Positions 21,101-32,704 of a stretch of DNA of 64,000 nt are shown here, piece after piece. The position numbers and the translations under genes were made by a program. The notes beneath the pieces are model-generated. The model was given only the letters and a program-made list of their open reading frames with translations. It was not told the origin of the DNA and did not search any database. Each line of letters begins with the position of its first letter. The first letter of the stretch is position 1. Origin of the DNA: Glutinoglossum americanum (Eukaryota; Ascomycota; Geoglossomycetes; Geoglossales; Geoglossaceae); contig JAGHQL010000082.1 of the NCBI GenBank assembly GCA_020080175.1, positions 1-64,000 of the forward strand. The letters are read 5' to 3'.

Positions 21101-22972
21101 CGCCAAACGAAATGCCCTGACTCCGGGTCCTCCCCCACGTGCAATGGCCCCAGAATCAAATGGCCCCCGCAAATAGGTCATCCAGATCATACGCCCACAG
21201 GTCGATTCGCTGAAGCGGACATCGCCGAGATCAAACCAGCCTGAGAAAAACAGGTCCTGTGGAGCGCGGGCACTACCCGCAGCAGTTGCGACAGAGGCTG
21301 TTATAGCTGCCACGCTTGGGCGGTCAACTTCTGCGATTATGCCGCGTGCCGTCATGTTGGACCCCTTACCCTTCCGAATGATAACGACAAAATCAGCAAA
21401 TAGAAGGAACATGCCTTGCACCGTTTCTCCCGGGTCGCAATCGACGTTGTATGGCGGGGGGAGCTCAGCAAAGTCTGCTGCAGAGATAAGCCGCCCCTGG
21501 GAACGAAAAAGTGGTGGCCAAGACGCTATTAGATTCTTCAATCTATCAACAACTTGAGACTTCTCCGCCGATGATGATAAATCTAAAGAACAAATATCGG
21601 TGATGATGTCTCGAGACTTTAGCAACGGTTGAAGAGCCGGGTGTGTAACAGGCAAGCAGTTCACGATGTTATCAATAAAGAGACTATACCGAGGCAGCCT
21701 CTGCACTGGCTCAATCAGCATCGAGCGTAGGCGCTGCTCACCAGTTTGCTGTACTCGTTTTGAAAAGCTTGACCCGCCATCTCGCAAGAACCCGCTTAAA
21801 ATCTGTGGAAACTCGGTGCTGGCCCGCATGTACTCAGCATAGCAGCTTGCAAACTTCGGAAACCAGTGAAGAAGAACCTTCGAGAATGCTACGGCACCTG
21901 TAGCATCCGCAACTCGGCCGGCCTTCCCAGTTCGAGATCCCGTGGAACCAGCATCCATGTCTGCCTGGATGTCAGCAATGGCCTCGTTCTCCGTCTCATC
22001 AAGAACTGCACGGATAGCATTCAAAAAGTGCGAATTCACGTCAAAGATCTGATCGAGGCATGGAGGAAATAGTCTCTCTAACGAGTTCTCGTTTGGGCTC
22101 GAGCTTCCTGCACTTTTCCCTTTAGCTTTTTGTCGAAATTCGCTGGCAACGTCATGGACAAGCTCGTATATCTTGCTGACATATCTTTCTTCTGTGTCGA
22201 CGATCTCACACATCTCTCGCCGAACAGATTCCTTCTGGTGTTTCAAAAATGACCTACTCCTACCCAGAGTTGTTGGCTTCGACGGAGCTCGCCTCAGCTT
22301 TGAAGTTGGTATAAAAGCCGGCGTACCCAAGAGTTTAATAAGTGGTGCATACTCTCCGTATCGACGTAATGATGGGTCATCGTCCATATCCTCGTCATCT
22401 TCAGAAGGCTCTTCTCGGGCCTGGGGGTCAGAGATAGATCCAGGAGGAAGGACAACATCCATATCAACATGAGATAAAGCCCGCCCTGCTAAGCCGGCCT
22501 TGATATCTCGTATGACATCAGATATGTTCCCAACCTTGACCATCCTACTAGCCAGATCACCAGCATGCATCTCGTCGAACATCACCGGTACAGGCGGCGC
22601 ACCATTTCGGGCTCTCCCATGTCCCGACTTTGATAATGTGGTCCTGACAACCTCTGGCATTTCTGAAAAGTATTTCAACAGGCTCACCGCCAATCCACGA
22701 CATACCTCATCCCCTTGTTGCTCTCTGGGAAGATGGTTGACCGCCGCATAGAGAGGCGAGCTTGGAGATATTGTTATCCGTGGGTAGGTCTGGAATCCGG
22801 CAGGCGTAAATACGTGCGCTTGGATCCGGGAGCTGTTGAACGTGGAATTGGTTGTCGTAGAAGGACCATGGAATACCAATATCGGCGAATTGGATAGTAG
22901 CGGGTCTGTCGTGTAAAAGAGCGTCAAAGACTCCGGCGATAGAGAAGGTAGTGGATTGGTAATGCAAGCCAT
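18101..22972 (-). CDS. BUD3: Bud3-type RhoGEF (DH domain, C-terminal coiled coil)
   Basis: Cortical landmark and Rho guanine-nucleotide exchange factor; in Neurospora and Aspergillus the Bud3 orthologue acts on Rho4 in septation. Exons: 22972-20707, 20655-20140, 20085-19936, 19885-19780, 19730-19588, 19536-18659, 18601-18101; 1519 residues, all phases consistent. Seen: the fungal Bud3 N-terminus (LTLFYTTDPLL, PILVFHGPST, AHVFTPAGFQ, MFDEMHAGDLASRMVKV); a DH domain from about residue 245 (VRREMCEIVDTEERYVSKIY, then LIEPVQRLPRYSLFIDNI); a middle part with GDMAPQNRRAFKAIIKLLAYLLDGAGNDGDKGALTA across introns 4 and 5; Ser/Pro/basic low complexity; and a coiled coil over the last about 150 residues. 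The assignment rests on remembered family sequence; DH plus this N-terminus makes it strong. Confidence 0.88.
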
Positions 22973-23442
22973 TGCTGCCCGAGCCTCCCAGCCGGATCTT
23001 AATCGTGATATGTATCAATGCGTAATTGCCTCTCCCATCAGACTTTTACGTTTATTTAACGTGAAGTGGTGGCTCTGTGGTGGCGCAAGTACATCTTCTG
23101 CCCAGACGAAAAGGTAAACAACGCGTGTCGGCTACTTTCCAGATACAGGAAATCCACTGGGCCACCTCGTTCAGCAGAAAGGAGAACGTTTGAGCGATCT
23201 CAGGGTAGAAATATAAATTTTATTCCGGCGACCCGGCTATGTTTGAGGTAAATTCCCTGGCTGATGTAAGGGGAGGCGGTTTGAAGCCTTCTAGAAACTT
23301 TTGGTGCGTCTGTGTGTGACACGTAAACGCGCAGAAGAGAAACGCGCCGCACTCACTGATATCATCGGCCAATGCAGGCCTACCACCAACTTCAGTGTAA
23401 AGTGTATATCCTACCACAACATAGGACCAAGGACAATAGTCA
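22973..23442. other. Shared upstream region of BUD3 and DCC1
   Basis: 470 bases between divergent starts; no further feature recognised. Confidence 0.5.
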
Positions 23443-24719
23443 ATGGCCTCACAGGATGATTCTGGGATACCCTTTGGGTTCTGCCATAACCAGCAGACTT
23501 TCAGGTTGTTAGAGTTATCTCCTGCCCTTTTGGCAGCCCTTGACTCTGACCATCCACCCACGTATGTACCATCCAGGATGAAGAGGTGCCCGCCTTTTGC
23601 TAAATCGGAAAAAGCCTGACAATAAAGTCTGCTCCCACAACATCTTCGGTGTCCGCCCCCTCACACGCAGTTCTATGCACTACAGGGGAGACATTCCAGC
23701 TACGTCAGGTTCATTCATCCAACTCAATATTCCTAATACAGCCATCCCAGCCGAATGACACCGCGGAAGAAGCGTTCCGAAGCCCCGGTCTCTGTACAAT
23801 TGCGGCGCCCAAGGTAACCTTAGAGCTACATCGTGTAGCCACGTCTTCGGTTCCTCACCTCAGAAAACTAATACCAACATTTCATGTGCAGGAAGATGGA
23901 GATGGAGACTTCGAGATGATGACATCTTGGCCAACAGGTTTTGAGAAGCGAAGCAAACAGGAGACATTCGCACATGTTCCAACATGCGAAGAGGAATGTG
24001 AGCGAGGCTGGATAGAAATTGTTGCATTTGAGCTCAACGGTATGTATGACTAGTTGCAATGCTCATCAGGTCTCTGACCAGTCCTAAGGCGGCAGCATGC
24101 GGCCGTCCATATGGGCATTGCTTTCTACATACAAGGCAATCCTTTCTGCCGCGACATCGCAGGGGATACAGTTGGACTCCCGATTTCCGGTTGAAGATCT
24201 ATGGCAGATGATAGAGGACGACGGTTTCCCCCGCGCCCTCGTTGAAGCAGTACTGGCAAGACTAGCCCCCGAAGAGCACATCACAAGAGGGGAATGTAAG
24301 CTTCGCGAGAGAGCCAGGCCAATCTATCCCTACCATCAACTGACGTAGTAATCGCAGGGGCATCTATTGACAAGTCCAAATGTATCCCCTGGCTAGGGGC
24401 CTTGATACTCGAGACAGAACAAGGATCAAACCGCGAGCGGTTCGCCAGTGATTTCTTGAAAGAGTGGAAAGACAATCTGCCAGAAGCATGGAGAGCAAGC
24501 GCCTCGTTAGACTTCATAAAAGTATGTCCTTCTACCCAAAAGAAGGGCCCATCTGATTCTCTCTCAAAGGGCTCTTATACTCTCAAGAACTCAACCATCT
24601 GTTTCTACCGAGATGGGGTAAACACGACCTCTACTACTTCATCTACCAGTACTGGCATAAGCAAAGTGACTTCAGGTTCTCGTAAATGGCACGAAAAGTT
24701 CCGGAACACCGGGAAATGA
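23443..24719 (+). CDS. DCC1: Sister-chromatid cohesion protein DCC1 (Ctf18-RFC subunit)
   Basis: Subunit of the Ctf18-Dcc1-Ctf8 alternative clamp loader, which acts on PCNA and leading-strand polymerase during replication and cohesion. Exons: 23443-23561, 23615-24039, 24089-24295, 24358-24521, 24570-24719; 354 residues. Seen: FRLLELSPALLAALDSD..TLTIKSAP built across intron 1, HAVLCTTGETFQLRQVHSSN, TLELHRVATSSVPHLRKLIP, ERGWIEIVAFELNGGSMRPS, the winged-helix region (DLWQMIEDDGFPRALVEAVL..ITRGEWASIDKSKCIPWLG) and the terminal RKWHEKFRN motif. The ATG at 23443 gives MASQDDSGIPF, the usual short lead. It is convergent with the LYC1-like gene (117 bases between stops). Confidence 0.9.
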
Positions 24720-24836
24720 CAGAATAATAAAGCGGCCTTTTTGCATGGTCTATAGGCAACACAGTATCTAATGGGAAGTGCGAGAATCACATCGTGCCAA
24801 AAACACAGATGCCGATTAGGAAACCATGCATAACAC

Positions 24837-26217
24837 TCAACACCAAGCATATCTCTCATTGCAAACCCACTCAACACCCTTCCACTCTATGCCCTCGAGA
24901 CCTGGCCGCCGGCTTTCCCCATACCACATCAAACTTGGGATACTTTCCTTTTCTCGGTCCACAACCTCAATTACGGATGTTTCAGTCGCCTCAGAAGTTA
25001 AATTCAACGCTCTATGAGCAGCGACCAGAGTGGTTGGTCCGGGGTTCCAGATTTTAACGTCCTTCATGCCCCAACGGCCAGCCTCTTGTCGAGCAGCCAG
25101 CAATAAAGAGGCTACTACGTCCACTCGTTTGGATTTCGCTTCGGATAGCCCGTCGTCTGCGGCGAGTGGCCCATTCGGGTTCACTAAACCTGTTTGATTA
25201 ACGACCTCTTCATCTTCAATCACCAATCTTAGGATATATAAGGTGGTAGCAGGGTTGCTTTCATCTTTGCCGTCAAAGACATGAGTCCATATACACCATG
25301 CTCTCTGACCATCTGAATCGCCAACGATAGCGCCTTTAACGTTGGGCTCGGGCCCAATGACCTCGCGTGCTATGTATTCCTCACGAGCGTGATGATACTC
25401 CATCGATTTTAGATCGGGAACAAAAGCTACATGAACTTTATTTTTGGAGCTCAAAGTAGCCAGCCTCTGGATCTGATGATGCTCATCAATATCACAAAGC
25501 TCTCTAAGCGATGCAGCATAGAGTTCCCTAGGCGGCGGGAGAGTGAAGGCCTTGCCGACATAGTCCTTAGGTATCGGGGGCAAAGAGATGTGGCTAGACG
25601 CAAAAGGATGCCACCCGTGAGATGCATAGAATTTCTACAAACATCAGCACACAGCTTATCCGAATAGCGCAATGAGCCTATACTTTTCCAATATCAGAAT
25701 ACAGCACCGTGAATAAACAATTCTTGCTCCCCTTTATAGCCTTTTCGGTACCCCAAACCCTCAAAATCCCGCTCAACTCTTGCATCATCCTCTTGGCATA
25801 TCCCCTCCCACGAAACTCTTTAGGGCAGAAGACACTCCCAATACCATGGCTTACGACCTCCTCAACCTCAACCCCCTCGGGGCTCTGAAAAGCCACTAAA
25901 GCCCTCTTTCGAATTGTCTCGCAGCTTGCAAGAACACGCCTCTCATCCTCAAACGGCTGGGATGTATCAACAAGTACCCAATGCGTTATTCCACCATTAC
26001 GTGTCAGCGACGTCTCGCTAAGATGCTGTTCACGGCGCAGATAGGCTGGGATCGAGAGAGCACCACGCCAGGAATAGGCATTCTGCTTCCAGATCGTTTG
26101 CTTTTCCGCGAAAGTTGGGTGTACGAGCCGCAGGGTTGGGGATTCAGCATTGGGAAGCTGATGGGTAAAAGTGATGTCAACGACAGATGAAGGAATTACG
26201 GCCGATGGTGGAGGCAT
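24837..26217 (-). CDS. LYC1: LYC1-like lysine N-acetyltransferase (GNAT)
   Basis: Predicted cytosolic GNAT enzyme related to the fungal lysine N6-acetyltransferase LYC1, which starts lysine breakdown in Yarrowia. Exons are 26217-25684 and 25634-24837, 443 residues. Seen: an N-terminal substrate-side region (LRLVHPTFAEKQTIWKQNAYSW); the acetyl-CoA-binding motif GIGSVFCPKEFRGRGYAKRMM with R-G-R-G-Y-A; LFTVLYSDIGKKFYASHGWHP joined over the 49-base intron (the typical GNAT YxxxGF/W-like ending); and a C-terminal half with KIWNPGPTTLVAA and PSLMWYGE found in this family. The fold is certain; the exact substrate is inferred from family. Confidence 0.82.
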
Positions 26218-26755
26218 TATTTCAGGTTGTTGCTTGCAATTGAAAATGAAGTTCTTGAAATATGAAGGATCAATTAGAACACCATAGTAACCACTTCTTT
26301 GTCAAAGCTAGCATGGGAGCTGGAAAACAGTGTAACCACGGCCGTGGCTCTTATCTACATATGGAAGCACCTCGTGATGGGTTCGGTAGTTGCACTTAGC
26401 ACACGACATTCCTTTGAGAACAGCAGTCGAGCCCAAATCATGATGCTCTGATAGAGAGGTTAAGGTTGGTTGGGTGGATCTGTAGCCGACAGAACCCGGT
26501 CAAAGCCGAGGGAGGTTTATCTCGTGCACACATCGGCGACCAATCACCCCCCCCTATACGGAAACTTTGACTAAGGTCCTACGTCACCCACGATATCTCA
26601 CACGTCGTGGTTCGAATTGATGATCGAAACTAGCGATGAAACAATAGGGTAATCTCGCGATATCTCACATCTCTACTATGGACGCTAGCCTTGAAAATCA
26701 GTTGTCCACCAAAGATCGGTCAACCCATAGCGCCGAAATTGTCGTACCAGCGTTG
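26218..26755. other. Gap between elongin C and the LYC1-like gene
   Basis: A short near-repeat, CGATATCTCACA, occurs twice (about 26591 and 26658). Nothing else is recognised. Confidence 0.45.
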
Positions 26756-27266
26756 TTATGCTAGGGGGAACGCGTCAAATCGAATACATAGACTTGAAAG
26801 GCGCTTGGAGTAGCTTACTATTCAAGTAATCCGCGGCCATCAACAGTTCCAGACACAGCTCTGGTGGGAAATCCATATCCGGAGCATCTTTAGAGTCTTT
26901 GTGTTTCTCATGGAAGTAAAAGTACTCGCAGACCTTCTCGAGGACAACACCACTATTCGTCAGTGGTGTTAGTCGGCATAGGTCATCCAATAATATTAGA
27001 TGGTTCGGCTAAAGCAATAGTCCTCACTTTAAGTTTTCAAGTGTTGCTTTATTCTCAATGGCTTCGGAAAAATTGCCTGTAGAGCAGATGGGGAGTCGTA
27101 AGTATCGTGAGTCAAATTCAAGTAATAAGGATAGCTTACTTTTTGGATCAAGCATGCGCCTCAGGGCGCCAGAGACACAGGCTGCAGACCTCTTGACTAC
27201 GAACTTATAGCCGTCATTAGATATCAAGGTCACGTACTCGGAAACGTTTTGGGCTTCGTCGGCCAT
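26756..27266 (-). CDS. ELC1: Elongin C (Skp1/BTB fold)
   Basis: Adaptor of elongin-cullin ubiquitin ligases that bridges BC-box proteins to cullin. Exons: 27266-27140, 27076-27028, 26952-26819 and a final coding piece 26760-26756 of only five bases; 104 residues, the standard length. Seen: YVTLISNDGYKFVVKRSAA, SGALRRMLDPKSNFSEAIEN, GVVLEKVCEYFYFHEKHKDS and FPPELCLELLMAADYLNT. The last intron (26818-26761) leaves A|CA TAA, i.e. a Thr codon and stop. Without that splice the frame would read on for 15 unrelated residues. Divergent from the broken dehydrogenase. Confidence 0.93.
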
Positions 27267-27589
27267 GCTGGAAATATTGAAGATTGAGGCTCCAGTTCTG
27301 ACTTGGCAACTATTGTTGTCGCGAAAGATCCACTAAACCATATTCAGTCACGGCAGTCTCCGTTACTGGTTCACAATACTTGTCTCACCAAAATATATTG
27401 CTGACACCTGCCGCTTTGATCTTTCACGCTTATAGAAATTAAACCAAGGCCTGCATTTTCGAAGATGCGCACAGGTTCCTGGCATTGTTTTCACTACTTT
27501 GAGGCAATTAATGACAATTGCCACTTTAATATCGCACTGTGACGGCATGCATCTCCGCACATCACAGAATATCGACGGCCGGTTGGACA
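27267..27589. other. Shared upstream region of elongin C and the SDR relic
   Basis: 323 bases between the divergent starts. Nothing recognised beyond short chance frames. Confidence 0.4.
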
Positions 27590-28688
27590 ATGCATATCGT
27601 ACACCCCACAGCCTTATCTCACTTATATAAGCTGCTGGCCCTGCGTGCCCGGCCGTTCTTCTCATCTGCCGGTAGCCACGCCTTGAAGGGCCAAAAATGT
27701 GTGATCACCGGAGCCTCTCGCGGCATCGGGCTAGCAATTACTCGACGTTTCGCGTCCGAGGGAGGGGACACCATTTTAATTAGACGAAATGAGGATATGC
27801 TCCAGAATGCAATGGAAATTGTCAAGGGCGAGGCCGGGGGAGCGGGCAGTCATGTCGCCCGTGTAGGAGACGTGTCTCAGAGGCCGTTCTAGGAGGAATT
27901 ACAGAGGGAATTAGTTCGTAGTTACCCAAGGGCAAAGTTTCAGATACGCAAGACCTGTGCTAAGTTACACTGGCGGTACACTAGAAAAATGTAGATGTCC
28001 TCGTGAACGCGGTTGGGATCACACACGGAAGCCTACCCCTACTCACAAACCCCGAACTTGCCAACCCAGTCATTCAGACAAATCTGATGGGCACTATATG
28101 GGGATGTCAAGTCATGGTTAAAGGCATGGTGAAGCAACGTAGTGGTATGGTTTTCTAGCAACCACGAACAAGCCGTAGAGAAAACGCTCATATGCAATAA
28201 CATATCAGGTTGTATAATCAACATACCGTCTCTCGCCGGCATCAAAGCGGGATTTGGCGCCTCAATCTGCACTGCTTCGAAAGCGGATATTATAACAACA
28301 TTTAGGGCTTAACCTAACCTGTCCAGGGCTTAACCTAACCTGTCCTGGGCTTCACACGGTCACTCGTCGCAGAAGTCGGCCAAAACAATATCCGGGCAAA
28401 TACCGTGCTTCCGGGTTTTATCGAGACGGATGTGACTAAGGGTAGCTGCTAATTTTCTATCGTTTCGTTTTGATATATTCCTGCCTCCAACTCGACCAAA
28501 CCTAACCAGTTGTGCTGATATACACTAAAGGTATACCGCCCAAAATTCAGAAGCAAATAATTGACGCCACCCCCGCCAAGCGATATGGAACGGCAGAAGA
28601 AGCCGCCGACGCAGCCTACTTCCTTGCAATCAACCCTTTCGCAAATAATTGTGTTCTGAATCTTGACGGTGGACTGAGCGCAATATGA
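27590..28688 (+). pseudogene. Broken mitochondrial-type 3-oxoacyl-ACP reductase-like SDR
   Basis: Relic of a short-chain dehydrogenase resembling fungal OAR1/FabG. Seen in order: a possible mitochondrial lead (MHIVHPTALSHLYKLLALRA); cofactor motif TGASRGIGLA; GDVSQRPF followed by in-frame TAG and then EELQRELVRSYPRA, where the family has a Trp at the stop; NVDVLVNAVGITHGSL; INIPSLAGIKAGFG; SICTASKA, where the catalytic YxxxK Tyr is Cys; then a 50-base insert with stops (28301-28350), SLVAEVGQNNIRANTVLPGF and a good C-terminus ending LNLDGGLSAI. The second intron (28145-28208) and the third (28442-28546) look intact; the first lacks a donor of the right phase. Three or four independent defects argue for a dead gene rather than a sequence error. 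Confidence 0.78.
28304..28345 (+). repeat. Two perfect 21-base tandem units with telomere-like motifs
   Basis: AGGGCTTAACCTAACCTGTC plus C occurs twice head to tail at 28304-28324 and 28325-28345, followed by a partial third start (TGGGCTT). It contains TTAGGG-like and CCTAACC-like pieces facing each other, inside the broken SDR frame. Confidence 0.9.
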
Positions 28689-28784
28689 CTGCAGCCTCTA
28701 AGGATCCATTAAATAGGGAAATGCAATGGAAAACAAGTTTTCTAGTAATGCACAATCATGAAAGTTGTCTGGCTATTGTGACAA

Positions 28785-31097
28785 TCAGTCATCATCAATC
28801 TCGATAACGCCGTTACTGGTATCATCATCTAGAACGATGAGGTCATCACCCTTTGCAACAACCTTTCCTTTCTTTTTAGGTTGCTCGTCCTCTGGAACCA
28901 TGTCCTCGGCAGAACGTTTGCGTTTTCCGGTAACACTACCTATGCCATTAGCATGGCCATTAGTGAGGGCGTCCTCGGGCAGCGCTAGAGGCTTCCTGGC
29001 CCTCCTCGCAATGTCAATACTTTCGGGGTGAACAATCGGCTTCGAATCAACGGGCAGCGATCTCCCGGCGTTAGCAAATGGACAACAAAAAACTAGAGCC
29101 AAACTTACTTCTCTGAGATAGATAAAACCAGATTTACACGCGGATTTTCCTCTTCCTCATCAATTACCGTCAAGAAGCTATCTCCTTTGATACCGAGATC
29201 GCTAAACTTCTTCTTCAAGTTATCATCTAACTCTGGGTCATATAGAGTTCCGACTTCGTTGTTGACGCTGAATTCTTCTCCGTAGCCTAGCTTGAGACGC
29301 AAAAGATCCTCAACGAGATCGTTAAGAGTTGCTCTCGAGGTGTCAACGACAAGCCTTGTTTGAGCTACCCCACAGACTGCACAGTCCTGTTTCGGAGGAC
29401 GAAGAGGCTCTGATGACAAAACCCTATCTGCTGATTTTGCAAGAAATACCTTGGTGACCGATTTTAGTAAAGGGAACTATACCATATTACATAGCATTAT
29501 TCTTACCATCCGTGCACTAGTGTAATCATTCCGCATAACTTTAAATGCCTGCAACACACAAAGGCCTGCAACCATGGCATTTGTCGTTGCAATTGCAGGA
29601 ATGATGTTACCCGCCATTTCTGAGATGGAGTCAATATATATATCATCAAACCTATTTCGGGAAAAACTAACGCTTGATATCAAATTTCGATTTTGTCTCA
29701 ATACCGAAGATCAGGGAGCGCAAGTTTGCACTAGCAGCCACAAAATCGAGCGTATCATCGTCGTCCTTGTCGAAGGTTAGGACAGGTGGAGCACCGCCAT
29801 CAGTAGCCTTTGCTTGGGCATCATGCAAACGGATACTCAATCGCCGCAAGCTATATCTGGTTACCCAAAGTCTACTAATATTTCCCGGGGGTCGTACCTG
29901 TCCGAAAACACGACAAAATCCTCTGGTAAGCTCCAGGTTATCTGGTCCTTCTGTGCAACCGATATGTCCACCTCTGACGCCTGCCGCGAGACTTTGTCAA
30001 AGTCTAATGGCTCGGGAGCTCTCCGGGACTTCCACATGTCTTCCATGCTTCGCAGCCGCAAAATATCTTCACTAAAGATCTTTTCGAAAACCTTCCGAGC
30101 GAAATCCGGAGACCCCATCGACTGACGTATAAGTTTGAGCGCTTGTGCTTCTTGCTTCAATTTCTCAATTTCCCGAGCTACTTAGTGTGAGCAATTTATG
30201 CCGTAAGAAGACAGCCGATATACGTACAGTTCTCTGAGTCCTCGCCGTGATCGAGTTCCGGAGCGTCATCTTCGCTTGTCCCAAAGATCTCACTACCATC
30301 GGTCAGTCTACTATTTCCTCGACCAAATGCTGGTGGTCATACGTGAAAAGATAGCTCTTTGCCCAAACAATGCAGTGTATGGGTTGACTTGGTGTGCTTC
30401 GTATGGTGCAGACGGGGAAAGTCTTCGGAGTTTCCTTCGGATTGCAATCGTAGCACTCTGTTCTGCCCTATCTGTTGTAAGCTTAGGCATAATAGTTGAA
30501 AGTAAAGCACACCTACCTTCCTGATAACCTGTACCTGTCCGTTGAATCCTGTAGTACCACTCTCAATCAAGGGAACATCCGCCGCCAAACACATCTTGTT
30601 TACATGGCGGCGGGCTTCCAGGTTATCAAGAGCGTTGAAAACTAGGTTAAAGCTCTGAAACCAGTTGATATTAAACATAGAGTCTTTGATGTTTGCATGG
30701 TATGCTTCCAGCTTGACGTTTGGGTTGAACCTTCCTGCGACCTCCTTGGCAACCTAGGACCCGGTCTAGTCAGACGGTAACCTCCACAAGACAATAAACG
30801 GTATGAATCTCACCATGGCTTTAGACTTCTTGATATGCTCATGTCTAAAGAGAAATTGTCGGTTCAGGTTGCTCAAATCGATCGTGTCCAGGTCCACAAG
30901 GTGTATCTCGCCGAAGCCTGTAAGGACAAGGTCCTTTAAAAGTTCACACCCAATCCCTCCAGCGCCTACCATTAAAATACGAGACTAGAGACGTTAATTT
31001 TGCCTCCCGCGTGATAGTAATAAGCAAATAGCCATACCTCCTTGATTCGTCCATAGAGGGAGCCGAGCGACTGCTTTGGATACCTCTCACGTCCCAT
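28785..31097 (-). CDS. UBA2: SUMO-activating enzyme E1 catalytic subunit UBA2
   Basis: Nuclear E1 subunit that, with Aos1, adenylates SUMO and carries it as a thioester before transfer to Ubc9. Exons: 31097-31038, 30984-30814, 30753-30517, 30467-30343, 30292-30228, 30177-29898, 29850-29672, 29619-29507, 29449-29109, 29061-28785; 615 residues. Seen: [23 protein letters not shown]-binding GAGGIG (about residues 27-32); [15 protein letters not shown]; zinc ligands CYDC (161/164) with CAVC near the C-terminal half; catalytic Cys176 in [36 protein letters not shown]; a ubiquitin-like domain; and a basic NLS-like tail GKRKRS..PKKKGK ending in VIEIDDD, possibly a SUMO-interacting motif. Divergent from QNG1 (302 bases). 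Confidence 0.94.
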
Positions 31098-31399
31098 ACT
31101 TATTATCCAGTGTGGGCCCTAATTCAATTCATAACTCATCACAGGAGGCAAGTTCGTGACGAAGAGCTGAGAGAAATAATGGCCTCCAAGCTTGTCGGAA
31201 TGAATGTTTGTAAGGTACCTGAATGCAGGGTGAGGCTCAAAAAACGCCAAGCCGCATGATGGACTACAACGCCCTATCAATCTCATGCGACATATTATTG
31301 GACGTCAAGAACTCGCTGCCCTAGAGCCGCAATGATGCCTCACGCCCGTCTTTTGCTAACCACCAGTAAGACTAACCAAACGCTCAAAAACCAAGGGGA

Positions 31400-32704
31400 A
31401 TGTCTGACGATGAAATTGACCTCGAGCTCCTTGCTCTTCTTCGGCAATCACTGGGCGGTTCGATCAACCGGAAGAATGCCCCAGCTGAAACAAAGGTCCT
31501 AGAAGGAGCAAGATATATTTATAACAACTCCATCGATGTTGCGCTAGATTCACAGAGTACGAAGGCAGCAGCAGAGTCGATATGGACTTCGATGCAACAC
31601 AAGGAATACTCTATTAAAACATGGTCCACACATGAGTTACATCCGAAAGCGAAAAATGAGGATACTGTAAATCTTATTTTCACTATAGACCTGCTCAATT
31701 TCTGTTTTTGGTCAGAGAGCGGGCCAGATCAACGGTTTGCTATTGATTATAGGGGCAAAAAATGGACCGGGTATTGGAGTTTGGTGGCTGCACTACAAAG
31801 AGCACTTGACGAAGGTACCGCCTCGCGGTGAACATGGGCTGGAAAACTAGCAAGCTCATGCATCTGCAGATATACCCATCACGAGTTCAGATTTCTGGCA
31901 GAGCGAGGACGAGTGTTCCGAGAATTTGATGAGATGGGTGTTTCGGTCTGCAACTAATGAGGAGATACCTTTATTTGACGAGAGGCTATCGTGTTTACGA
32001 GAAGCAGGGCATATCCTCTATGAAGTGAGCATCAGGTTCGAGGCCCTCTTTGACCAGACTGACTCCTACAGAGGTTCGGTTGTAGATTTTTGAACTGCAT
32101 TGACGAAGCAGGCGGTTCAGCCGCAGCCCTGGTCAACCTCCTTGCAGAAAATTTCCCTTGTTTCAATGACGAGCAGAGATTCGAAGGTAGAAGAGTTCGC
32201 TTCTACAAGCGTGCACAGATCCTTGTTGCAGATCTCTGGGCTTGCTTCGAGGGAGAGAGCTATGGGAAGTTTCATGATATTAACGAGATTACCATGTTTG
32301 CGGGTATGAAGTCCAAAACTTGTGGCTCTGCCCTCAATGACATGGAAAATTAAGACTATCGCATCCCTCAAATTCTTCACAACCTTGGCTGCCTACGGTA
32401 CAGCCCACCGCTCGAGAACCACATACGGCAACTCAAGCCTATATCAAAGGGGCACACATGGGAGATACAACTAAGAGGTCAGATGGCAGGGCCATTTTCG
32501 CTGGAGGAAGAGCAACTGATCTTTATCATAGGTTGCAGTATCTGGTGTGTGGAATTGATAAAAGCCCACATTCTCCAGAGAGACCCAGATGCCAAGGTGA
32601 ACGCGGTTCTATTAGACTTTTACCTCTATGATACAATGAAAGAAAAGGAAGCAGCTGGAGATGAAGGAATACCTCACCACAGAACTAGGGGTATATGGTA
32701 CTAG
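31400..32704 (+). CDS. QNG1: Queuosine 5'-phosphate N-glycosylase (queuosine salvage, DUF2419 family)
   Basis: Enzyme that releases queuine from queuosine 5'-monophosphate so that tRNA-guanine transglycosylase can use it; eukaryotes salvage but do not make queuine. Exons: 31400-31814, 31870-32024, 32072-32303, 32355-32477, 32532-32704; 365 residues. Seen: VLEGARYIYNNSIDVALD, TVNLIFTIDLLNFCFW (the family core), GYWSLVAALQRALDEDIPIT, LREAGHILYERFGCRFLNC, FYKRAQILVADLW, DYRIPQILHNLGCLRYSP, and a C-terminus ending VLLDFYLYD..IPHHRTRGIWY. The first ATG is used. Followed on the same strand by DERA after 288 bases. Confidence 0.9.

Noticed and set aside
26600-26640. tRNA-like GGTTCGAATT word
   Set aside because: No acceptor or anticodon stem could be paired around it.
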